Of a DNA stretch of 64,000 nt, positions 12,460 through 22,362 are shown in pieces. The DNA lies in contig CM037591.1 of the NCBI GenBank assembly GCA_021018995.1, positions 6,516,001 to 6,580,000 of the forward strand, written 5' to 3'. How positions within the stretch are numbered: the first letter of the stretch is position 1; every line of letters starts with the position of its first letter. This DNA is from Chloranthus sessilifolius (lineage: Eukaryota > Streptophyta > Magnoliopsida > Chloranthales > Chloranthaceae). Under the pieces are notes generated by a model. It had not been told where the DNA came from. It ran no database searches and worked only from the letters and a program-made list of their open reading frames with translations. A program made the translations under genes and the position numbers.

Positions 12460-12935
12460 TTTCGATTAATCGAAAGTGGGATTTGACTAATCGATTTTTG
12501 CCAAGAAGTTGAAAAGTCAGAGGACCCCAATTTCGATTAATCGAATTGAGTTTCGATTAATCGACTTTGATTTTTGATTAATCGATTTTAGTATCGATTA
12601 ATCGACTAGGAACCTCTAGTGAACTCCAGTGGAGGGGAGAAAAAAGGACTTGGAGAAATCGACTAATCGAAATGGGATACGATTAATCGATTTAGAAATT
12701 TGATTAATCAATTTGGGATCGATTAATCGATTTTGGAAATTCGATTACTCGAGTTGAGAATCGAATGGATAGAGTGGAGAATTTCGATTAATCGAATTGG
12801 GATTCGATTAATCGAATGGGAATATCGATTAATCGATTTGAGAATCGATTAATCGATTTTGAATTTCAATTAATCGATTTTGGAAATCGTCAAATCAGAT
12901 TCGATTAATCGACTTTGGAGTTCGATTAATCGACT
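12460..12935 (+). promoter_or_regulatory. CGATTAATCG palindrome array in B 5' LTR
   Basis: About 18 copies of CGATTAATCG and near variants (CGACTAATCG, TGATTAATCG) lie in about 475 bp, roughly 580 bp from the LTR start. Similar density is seen in the 3' LTR (22941-23421). Full-length copies reach the 14-bp perfect palindrome ATCGATTAATCGAT. A regulatory role is inferred. Confidence 0.72.
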
Positions 12936-13960
12936 GTGCCAATTTTTGTTGACTTTTGAGTTTGACTTTAAGATTCTTAGAGGGTCTTGGAACTTCCTTA
13001 TTACATCTTTAGTGATGTATTGCATATGTTATGTGGTACCATAGGTGGTACATGTGATCAAGAGCACAAGGAGCCACGCGGAACCTTGATGCGTGATTTA
13101 GCAGAGACTTGAGGTAGGGAACACTTTTAACATGTACTTTATTTTGCAAGAGCATGCATGTAGTGATATAGAATTCAATTCAAACTATTTTTTTTATTGC
13201 TTAAGAGTTTGTGAAAAGTGTGTGTGTGTGACATCTATAAGAGTAATCATAATGAGCCATCCCCAGGGGAGGAGGAAGTAAAGAAATAAGAGCATCAGGT
13301 GTGATGCAAGTACACGGATACATCTCAGGGATGTATCCAAGATTGAATTATGTCTGATAAGGCCTAACTGATATAAGATACCACACTTACACAATGAATA
13401 AATATATGTAAAGCACATGATATTTTTGTTATTTGAGGTTTGATAGGATACCCCACCGACGTGGCGGGATACCTGACCGGCTGACAGGGATATCCGTGAC
13501 CGTCTGGTGTGGCTTGTAGGCCAATGCGGAGGCTTATCTGTACACAGTAAGCACACCCCAGGGGTGTTGAATTGAGATATGTTGAAACCCCGCCACCAAT
13601 CCCCAGGGGAAAGGGGCTTGGGTACTATTGTATTCCCAGGGAATACATTTAAAACTGTTATATAGATGATGATGAAGGGTATCTCATCGGGGCTCGATGC
13701 TATATTGCTCGGGGATTACTTAAGTTGAAAGGTTAAGTTTTGTTTTAGGCCTTCTCAGTGTCATTCATGAATAATTAAAAGACATGAGTAAACTACCAGA
13801 AAAATATGATTCTTTTCAACTATTTTTTTTTCAATAACTGCATAGACACATCATGCATGGCATTTCATTGAATATATGTGAGTTGTAATTTATATGTTCA
13901 ATTGTGTTTTGTTCCCTATTAAGCTAGGATGTAGCTCACCCTTTAGACTATACGTCGCAG

Positions 13961-14063
13961 GTCCACTATTGGCTGCTGCCGAGGCTTCAGGGGACATTGA
14001 CCCTGGTGAGTCAGACCCGACACCTGGAGACCAGTTGGAGCCACCTCCTGAGGACTTCTTTAG
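13961..14063 (+). other. Conserved acidic-peptide segment in B 5' LTR
   Basis: Follows an acceptor-like TACGTCGCAG. Reads GPLLAAAEASGD, then an acidic Pro-rich stretch, and LEPPPEDFF. The same peptide frame is found at 24430-24532, 25709-25812 (minus), 37668-37771 (minus), 53167-53270 and 63597-63700. In A, D and E the segment is exactly 104 bp with a stop right after Phe-Phe. It may be a terminal exon or small ORF; its product is unknown. Confidence 0.5.
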
Positions 14064-14415
14064 AGGACTCCGTTGTGCAGCTTTGAGAGTTTTTGTGAGA
14101 TTATTAGTGCGGCTTGGTATGTCAAGCCTGGTTTTTGGTTAAACAATGTAAATATAAGTTTGAGATTATTCTTTTGGGCGAACCATCTGTGATGATTTGC
14201 TATCATCGATGGTTCGGATCGGTTCTCCATTCATGCAGGGGCATGAAGGTAAAACTGTCTTTTGAATGATATCCTATTTCCGCAATTATAGTTATTATTT
14301 TAGTTCATTATTGTTGCTTGATATACCAATGTTCCGTGCATAGCTAAGGGGCACGGTCAAGATGATCGTGCTGATGGCATGGGTTTCGGGGTGCTGATAT
14401 CCGAACTGTCACAGT

Positions 14416-14428
14416 TGGTATCAAAGCC
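14416..14428 (+). other. Primer binding site of chromovirus B
   Basis: TGGTATCAAAGCC lies two bases after the 5' LTR. It resembles the complement of the plant initiator methionine tRNA 3' end (usual form TGGTATCAGAGC) with one difference. The same variant occurs in A and D. Confidence 0.85.
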
Positions 14429-14502
14429 TTTCTTTTAGCAATTCTAATATCATTCTTTTTGTCAGAACATATGGACTTCTGCTAACGAAACTTTAGTTTC
14501 AA

Positions 14503-15856
14503 ATGCAGCCGTCAATGTCATCTAGAGGAAGGGGCCGACCGAGGGGAGGCCAACAGAGAAGTTTGCGTAGTGGAGATGATTACATCTCTCCTACCAATCG
14601 AGTACCTTTAGGAAGCAGTGAGGCCCCAGGGGGCAGCAGTAGTAGACAACAGGAGGATGAGGATCGAGATCAAAGAGAACAGGAGAGAGTTAGAGAAAGA
14701 CAAGAGGATAGAGAGGAGCGACAAAGGATGATGCATACCATGGAGACCATGGCAGCTGCCATGGCACAACAAGCCGCATCCTTTGCAGCTTATGCAGCGA
14801 GAGAACAACAGCCACCTGTAGGACCCGCACCGCCTGTGCCTTCATCCTTCACGGAGTTTAGGAGGATGAGACCTCCTTCATTTTCTGGGCAGGCAGACAC
14901 GATGGCAGCAGAAAATTGGTTGATGGAAATGGAGAAAGTTTTTAGCGTGCTGACATGCACGGAGGACGAGTGTGTAAGATGGGCAGCCTACATGCTAGAC
15001 GGCGAAGCTGGGCCTTGGTGGAAGTTCGTGATACGGAATAGGGCCCAGGAGACCCCAGAATTGCCGTGGACTTGGGAGGAGTTCAACAAACAGTATTTTC
15101 TGAAAGTTGTGAGAAATCAATTGGAAATTCAATTTCTACAATTGGTGCAAGGGAGGATGACTGTGAGGGAATATGGAGTGGAGTTTCTACGACTTGCCCG
15201 TTTTGCTCCGGATTACGTCGCTATCGACGTGATGAAGTCAAAGAGGTTTCAGCAGGGCTTGAAGCCTGAAGTTAGGGGAGGAGTAGCTCCATTTCAATTG
15301 AGGACCTATGAAGAGGTCATGAGCAAGGCACTGGTTGTAGAGGAGAATAATAACAGATACCGGCAGAGAGAGCAACAAAGAGGAAGCAATGATCAAGGAA
15401 GAACGGGGAGCTACGAACCGGTGAATAAAAAGCCGAGGTTCGTGGCCCAAAATCAGAGACCACAGTTCCAAGGGGGTTTTGGAAGACCGGCGCAGTAGCA
15501 CCACCAATAGAGATTTCCACTACTTACGTCGGGGTGACCTTCACGCTATGAGAGCCCTGCATTGTCTACTGGCGCTACCGTCACACAGGGTTCTCGTACA
15601 GTTTCTTCCGCGCCTCGAGAGACTTGTGCCAAGTGTGACAAGCCTCACAGGACCGTGGATTACATAGTGGGAACTAGAGGTTGTTTTCGATGTGGCAAGG
15701 TGGGCCACTTGATCAAGGATTGCCCCGAGGTTGATAAGGGGAAGACGGCTTCAGTTGAAGCGCCACGACCCATTCAAGCACGAAAGCCGGTCGTTAATGG
15801 AAGAGCCTATGCAGTCACTGCTCAGGAAGCAGGGAACGTGCATGACGTCATCCAAG
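14503..15856 (+). pseudogene. gag: gag region of chromovirus B
   Basis: Starts with the arginine/glycine-rich MSSRGRGRPRGG, an N-terminus shared with A and D. A glutamine/arginine/glutamate-rich helix follows (about 14650-14800). The gag core (about 14850-15330) contains FSGQADTMAAENWLMEMEKV, GEAGPWW and RFQQGLKPEVRGGVAPFQ. Zinc-knuckle cysteines lie at about 15625-15725 (CFRCGKVGHLIKDC). Expected to form the virus-like particle and bind element RNA. Broken by a small number of lesions. It is separated from protease by an intron-like segment, not by a stop and new start. Confidence 0.9.
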
Positions 15857-16019
15857 GTGAGATCTCTTTTAAATAAAGAAATTCAACTTTCATGGAAATT
15901 TTAGATAGAGAAGGTGCATTCATTAGGAATAGTGTAGTTTTTCTAAACACTGTATTTGTATGTGAATTAGGGGCATAAATTGATATGTAAATTATTGTGT
16001 GTATGTATGTATACTATAG
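15857..16019 (+). other. Intron-like segment between gag and protease (B)
   Basis: 163 bp, AT-rich, starting AAG|GTGAG and ending ACTATAG|GTACG. The boundary words match those in A and D, while the interior differs. This suggests a real intron, as known for Ogre elements, rather than random decay. Confidence 0.5.
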
Positions 16020-19000
16020 GTACGCTAACTGTATATGAGAAAGGATGCTTCGTTGGATATGACGCTAGAGTGTTGATAGACCCAGGGTCTACCCACTCAT
16101 TCGTCACTCCACGATTTGCCAAGAGGATGAAGATTATTCTAGAGGCGTTGGATTTTGTCCTATCTGTGTCTATTCCGACTGGAGAGTTAGTGGACACAGA
16201 GCTAGCTTGCAAATCCGTCATAGTAGCAATTCGAGACCTGGAGGTGCATGAGTTGGAGGCAAAATTGATACTGCTGGACATGCAAGGGTTTGATGTGATC
16301 CTTGGCATGGACTGGTTGGCACAACATTTTGCAACAGTCGATTGCAAGAATAAGGTTGTCATCTTCAGACCCAACACAAGAAGATCATTTCGATTTCAAG
16401 GAGTGAGGTCATCATGTATGCCACTAATCTCAGCAGTAAGGGCCGAGCGGATGATCAAGAAGGGTTGCAGTGGGTACTTGGCTTTCTTAAAGGAGGACAA
16501 GGAAGAAAAGAATGTCATCTCTGAGATAGCAGTTGTGCGAGACTTCACCGACGTCTTTCCAGAAGAGTTGCCTGGATTACCTCCAGAGAGAGAAGTAGAA
16601 TTTGCCATTGACTTAGAACCGGGAACAGAACCTGTTTCAAAAGCATCATATAGAATGGCTCCTGCTGAGTTGAAGGAGTTGAAAGAGCAACTACAAGAGC
16701 TCATGGATAAGGGGTTTGTCAGACCGAGCGTGTCTCCGTGGGGAGCACCGGTCTTGTTTGTTAAGAAGAAAGATGGGTCAATGCGTCTGTGCATTGACTA
16801 TCGACAACTGAACAAACTCACTGTCAAGAACTGTTACCCTTTGCCTAGAATCGACGATCTGTTTGATCAACTGCAAGGAGCGAGGTACTTTTCCAAGATC
16901 GACCTGAGATCTGGATACCATCAGTTGAGAGTCAAGGCAGAGGACATCCAGAAGACAGCTTTCAGGACACGGTATGGACACTATGAATTCCTTGTAATGT
17001 CATTCGGGTTGACGAATGCTGCAGCGTCGTTTATGGATCTGATGAATCTAGTGTTTAAACCACACTTGGACTCCTGCGTAGTAGTATTCATTGATGATAT
17101 TTTGATATACTCCAAATCTAAGACAGAACACGAAGAACATTTGAGGATTGCTCTACAGACGCTACATGAACACCAATTGTACGCCAAACTCAATAAATGT
17201 GAATTTTGGTTGGAGGAGGTTAGATTTTTGGGACATGTTGTCTCAAAGTACGGTGTCACTGTAGATCCAGCAAAGATAGAAGCAGTGGTTAAATGGGAGC
17301 AACCAAAGACAGTGACCGATGTCCGAAGTTTTCTTGGGTTAGCAGGCTACTATCGATGTTTCGTCGAGGGGTTTTCAAAGATTTCGGGACCTCTCACGAA
17401 GCTGACACGAAAGGATTCAAGATTCGAGTGGAGTGAGGCATGCGAGAAGAGTTTTCAAGAACTCAAGACGAGACTCACTTCAGCTCCAGTGCTAGCGATT
17501 CCTTCAGACAGTGGAGGATACGTGGTGTACACGATGCGTCATACAATGGTTTGGGTTGCGTGCTCAACCAACACAAGAAGGTGATAGCTTACGGATCAAG
17601 ACAGCTGAAAGAACACGAGAAAAATTACCCGACTCATGACTTGGAGCTAGCAGCAGTCATTTTCGCACTGAAGATTTGGAGACACTACTTGTATGGTGAG
17701 ACGTTTGAAATTTTCACCGATCATAAGAGCCTCCGATACTTATTTACACAGAAAGAGCTAAACATGAGACAGCGCAGATGGATGGAGTTCCTCAAGGATT
17801 ATGATTGTTCTATACAGTACCATCCAGGTAAGGCTAACGTGGTAGCCAATGCTTTGAGTCGAAAGAGTTCAGCTCAGTTAGCTTGTTTGATTTTGGATAT
17901 GCACCGGTGGAAATTATTGGAAGATCTGGCACTTTATGATGCAAATATTGAGTCGAAAGCTACAGGATCCTTTTTGGCTAACATATCAGTGAGACCAGTA
18001 ATATTTGAGCATATCCACGAGTTATAGATAAAGGATCCGATGTTAACAAAGATTCATCAAGATGTGATTGAAGGCATCAGGCCGGACTTCTCAGTGAAAG
18101 GAGATGGTTCTTTATTGTTCAAGGGCCGTCTTTGCATTTCGGACAATGCCGAGCTAAGACGAACGATTCTTGATGAAGCCCACAAGTCAAATTATGCTAT
18201 CCACCCTGGTAGCACCAAAATGTACCAAGACTTGAAAAAGAACTATTGGTGGAGAGGTTTGAAACAAGACGTGGCCGAATACGTGTCACGGTGTTTGACC
18301 TGTCAGCAGGTAAAGATTGACCATAGGCATCCTGCTGGACTATTACAACCTTTACTAATACCCGAATGGAAGTGGGAATCGATCTCGATGGATTTCATTA
18401 TAGGATTACCGCGTACTGCCAAGAAATACAATGCCATTTGGGTAGTGGTCGATCGATTGACCAAGTCAGCGCACTTCTTGCCTTACGACACGATGCACAC
18501 GGCGGAAAGACTGGCACAGCTATATATGAAGGAGATTGTCCGTTTGCATGGGATTCCGAGTAGCATTGTTTCGGACTGTGACCCATTGTACACATCAAAG
18601 TTCTGGAAGAAATTTCAAGAAGGAATGGGAACACGACTGGATTTCAGTACGACATTCCATCCACAAACTGACGGACAGACTGAGAGGGTCAATCAGATTA
18701 TCGAGGACATGCTTAGGGCATGTATGTTAGAGCTACAAGGATCATGGGATCAGCACCTACCTTTGATTGAGTTTGCATATAACAACAGTTTTCAGACGAG
18801 CATTGGGATGGCACCATGTGAAGCACTCTACGGACGGCGATGTAGATCGCCCATTAATTGGGAAGAAACGGGTGAGAAGTTTATTTTGGGACCTGAATTA
18901 CTTGAAGATAATGCCGCCTATGTTCGTATGATAAGGGCAAAACTTAAAACGGCACAAAGCAGACAGAAAAGCTACGCCGATATCAAGCGGACGAGCGTAG

Positions 19001-19434
19001 ACTACAAGGTGGGTGAACACGTGTTTGTGAAAGTGTCACCTATGAAAGGGGTGATGACATTTGGAAAGAGAGGGAAGCTAAGTCCCCGCTACCTTGGACC
19101 ATTTGAGGTTTTGGGACGAGTAGGGGAAGTTGCTTACCATATTGGATTGCCACCATTGTTCGATTCAGTGCACAATGTCTTCCACGTATCAATGCTTAGG
19201 AAGTACATTAACGACCCTGACCACGTGTTGAGCGGTCAAGAGTTAGAGAGGCATGAGGACATGACCATGATCGAAGAACCCGTGGAGATTTTGGATCGAA
19301 AGAAACAAGTACTACGAACAAAAGTGATTCCACTCGTACTTGTCAGATGGAACCATCATACGGCCGAAGAAGCTACGTGGGAACGGGAAGCCGATGTGAA
19401 GGAACAGTATCCGAGCTTGTTTGCGACGACTTGA
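16020..19434 (+). pseudogene. pol: pol region of chromovirus B
   Basis: Protease (about 16060-16320; [22 protein letters not shown]), reverse transcriptase (about 16690-17240; [37 protein letters not shown]), RNase H (about 17500-17870), integrase zinc region (about 18180-18330; HPGSTKMYQDL, CLTCQQVKIDH), catalytic core (about 18380-18850; FHPQTDGQTERVNQ) and GPY/F module (about 19090-19190). The C-terminal chromodomain (about 19300-19430) includes VIPLVLVRW and EEATWERE. It is the best-preserved pol of the window, with a low number of breaks. The chromodomain places the element among chromoviruses. Confidence 0.93.
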
Positions 19435-19609
19435 GAGTCAACATTGTAACACCGCAAGCTTGTTCGAGGATTCTCATCGTCCATGTAATTCAATGATGAC
19501 CAGTTGGTCAATATATTCAATGGAAAAAAAAAATTTCGAAACAAATTGGAGATGAATATCACCATGGAAATAAAGAACGAAAAGAAACAACTGGGTTTGA
19601 GAAGTCAGG

Positions 19610-20315
19610 TAAAACCGATTAATCGATTTTCAAATCGATTAATCGATTTGAGGATTCGATTAATCGAGTTTTGGTCGACTAATCGACTGACATCGGCTAG
19701 TGAGGAAGAACTTAGGAAAATGAAAATTTAGAAAATTTTGATTAATCAAGGGGATTCGATTAATCGATTTGGTAACTCGATTAATCGATAGTGGAATTCG
19801 ATTAATCGACTGGCAGAAGCCAGTGGGCCTAATATTGAAGAAATTAAGTTATGTTTAAATTCGACTAATCGATCTAGCTTTCGATTAATTGAATTTGGAA
19901 TTCGATTAATCGAATAACTTAAGAGATTTTAGATGAAAAATTTGAATTATAAGCAATTTCGACTAATCGAACTGGAAAATTCGACTAATTGATTCATTTA
20001 AGAAATTGGGAAAAATTTGAAGGACCATGCGATTTCGATTAATCGAAGTAAAATTCGATTAATCGATTTTAAAATCTCGATTAATCTAAAACGGATTTTG
20101 ATTAATCGACTGGCCAATGCCAGTGAGCCAAAATTTTGAAAATTTAAACGGCTACGATTTCGATAAATCGAAATGGATTTCGATTAATCGAGTATGTATT
20201 TCGATTAATCGATTTTGGGAATCGATTAATCGATTTCGAACGCCTTAGCTAGTTTTGCAACTCGATTAATCGACTTTGAGAAATCGATTAATCGAACCAG
20301 GGCCTATATATATAT
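19610..20315 (+). promoter_or_regulatory. Internal promoter of B's extra frame: palindrome array plus TATA box
   Basis: About two dozen CGATTAATCG-type palindromes lie between 19615 and 20294, often 20-21 bp apart. Ten bp after the last comes a TATA box, CTATATATATAT (20304-20315). The leader (20316-20531) holds a donor-like CCTAAG|GTAAACC at about 20460 and then the ATG at 20532. Hairpins of the form CTGGC-n-GCCAGTG recur in the array (about 19806, 20107). Nothing here codes for protein. Confidence 0.75.
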
Positions 20316-20531
20316 GTGAGTTGGGGTTTTTGGTGCCATTCGAAAATTTTGCAAGTGGGCGCCATTTTCTTCTTCTTCTCCAACCTACCGAGAGATCTAG
20401 GGCTTGGATTTCCGTCGATTTTGCATCCGCAATTGCACACATTCGCATCCGAAACCTAAGGTAAACCCTAGATTGTCGTTTCTTTCCATTCTAAACAATT
20501 AAACCCTAGTTTTTCTTGAAATTTTATCAAG

Positions 20532-22072
20532 ATGCCACCGAAAACCCGTTTGTCTTCAAGGAAGGCAACCAGCAAGCTACCTGTCCGGCGTAAGAATGCC
20601 GCACCGCCACTACCGACCCCATCATCTGTGAGGACTTTGTCATCATCGGCATCGGACACCACGTCCGGGTCGACGAGCGCGGCTTCGCGCGAGTCTTCAC
20701 GCGAATCTACCCCAATGCCACCACCACCTGCCAATGTGGTTCAACCTAATGAATGGTGGGCGGCTAAAACCATTGGGTTCGATTTCATTATCGACCCAAC
20801 TCTATTTACAGACCCTAATGTGCAGGGCGAGACCAATTGGGCTCGTAAGTACCTTGAAAATGTCGGACTCGGCAATCTTTTGAAACCGACCCGTGGGTCC
20901 TATTACCCTCGGTTGGTTCAACTGTTTTACCAGGGCCTTACAGATGGCCCTACCGACGACGTGGTCTTGACCAAAATAGAGGGTCGAGACTACACCAGCA
21001 CGCGTCGTCACATCCATGAAGCACTTGAGTGCTATTTGGATTTTGAACCTGAGACCACCCTATTTCCACCATTTCCAGAGGAGGTGGATGTCGAGGAGAT
21101 CATCTGCGACATGACCAAGGGGAAGAGGGGTTCGGGCACCTCAATCTGGAGGGTAGACTTGCCTCCGTATATGTGGATGCTCGACTCCATTATCAAATGC
21201 AATCTATACCCTATGCGCCACGACACTGAGCGCGTGGAGTTGATTCAATAAGCACTATTCGCGGCTTACAAGGGCCGTTGGTTCGATGCCACCATGATCA
21301 TCCTCGGGGGGATGAGGTACATGAAGGGCAACCTCAGGCCCAAGGAGAAGATGCCTTACGCTTGGCTCATCTCGAGCATTTTGGAGAGCTATTATGACGC
21401 TCCCGCCTATACCATATCGCCCCACGAGGTGCGGGCGACGTACCGGATTAAACGATTTTCACACTCCTCGTGGAACCGGAGTTACAACCTTCTGAAGAAG
21501 GCCTTACCAACAACGGGCGCAGCTGTACCACCACCACCACAGCTAGACCTGCCCGCCGGCAGAGCACCACGAGAGGAGGCTCCACCTGTTATCCCACCCC
21601 CTGCCACAGCAGCTACACCACCACCTCGATCCACCCCGGCGACGTCGACGTCATCCCGTCGCCGACCGCAGCTCCTTCTGGCCCTACTATAGAGGATGTG
21701 TTGGCACGCATGGAGGCCAACAACCAGCGGATGAACCGGAGGATGGACTTCCTTATGTTCCATACGCTCCACTACATCTACCCGTCCGACTACCAGTGGT
21801 ACTTAGCTCAGGAGGAGGAGTGGACCGCAGGACGGACCGCCTTCCATAGGGGTCCCGTCTTTCGTCCGATCGCAGCGGCTACCGACGCTGGTACTTCCAC
21901 TTCAGCACCAGTTCCTCCGATCGAGACGCCACTGCCACCACCGTCGACTACGACCAGCCATCCACCCCCTGTGTAGCCAGTTCTCGCTGACACACCAGCC
22001 CCCATAGCTCCGCCAGCTCAGATGGAGCAGCCTGCTCCACCACCCGACCTGCCTGACGAGGGGACGACATGA
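20532..22072 (+). pseudogene. Extra sense reading frame of B, 3' of pol
   Basis: The start MPPKTRLSSRKATSKLPVRR is nearly identical to D's (59786) and close to A's. The basic Ser/Pro-rich N-terminus (about 70 residues) leads to a conserved domain (about residues 70-310) with NEWWAAK, YYPRLVQLFYQGLTDGPTDD, YMWMLDSIIKCNLYPMRHD, GRWFDAT and MPYAWLISSILE. A Pro/Thr-rich linker and a helical segment follow (MEANNQRMNRRMDFLMFH), then a proline-rich tail. No membrane span or enzyme motif is seen, so it is not an envelope or protease. It lies in the same place and strand as in A, C and D, so it is a stable part of the family. Few breaks. Function unknown. Confidence 0.78.
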
Positions 22073-22349
22073 GCCTCATGCTCTCATCTTCTTTTTGAGT
22101 AGTTTCCTTGTATGTATGAGTGTTTGTATGCCAACCTATCTGGCAATTTATAAAAAAATTTCAGACACTTAATAGAAATCACAAATTTTGGTGTAAATTT
22201 TCCAGTATCGTTGCATTTTCTATTCTATACTTGTATTTTTTGTAATTGCCTTGCTATGTCTGGAGTCAATTGGGCCACCTCACCTGAGAGTGTGGGGGGG
22301 GGACCTAGACCTACGCACCATTGGGTTATTTTCGAAGACGAAAATTCCC

Positions 22350-22362
22350 AAGGTGGGGAGGA
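22350..22362 (+). other. Polypurine tract of chromovirus B
   Basis: AAGGTGGGGAGGA directly precedes the 3' LTR start TGTAATATCC. The stretch 22073-22349 between the extra frame and this tract holds no recognisable gene. Confidence 0.88.

Larger units (their letters stand above)
11881..14413 (+). repeat. 5' LTR of chromovirus B
   Basis: 2533 bp, from TGTAATATCC to GAACTGTCACA. It holds the palindrome array (12460-12935), a set of CCCAGGG-type palindromes (about 13255-13650), a donor-like TTGAG|GTAGGG at 13113/13114, and the acidic-peptide segment at 13961-14063. The transcription start cannot be placed from sequence alone. Confidence 0.94.

Noticed and set aside
14416-14428. tRNA-Met-like sequence
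   Set aside because: Only the 3'-end complement is present, directly after the LTR. It is a primer site, not a tRNA gene.
19610-20300. Regularly spaced short repeats that look like a CRISPR array
   Set aside because: The repeats are only 10-14 bp, the gaps are short and mostly similar A/T-rich text, and the setting is a plant retrotransposon. No cas genes are present.
20532-22072. Extra frame as an envelope gene
   Set aside because: No signal peptide, membrane span, cysteine pattern or cleavage site; the protein is polar and proline-rich.
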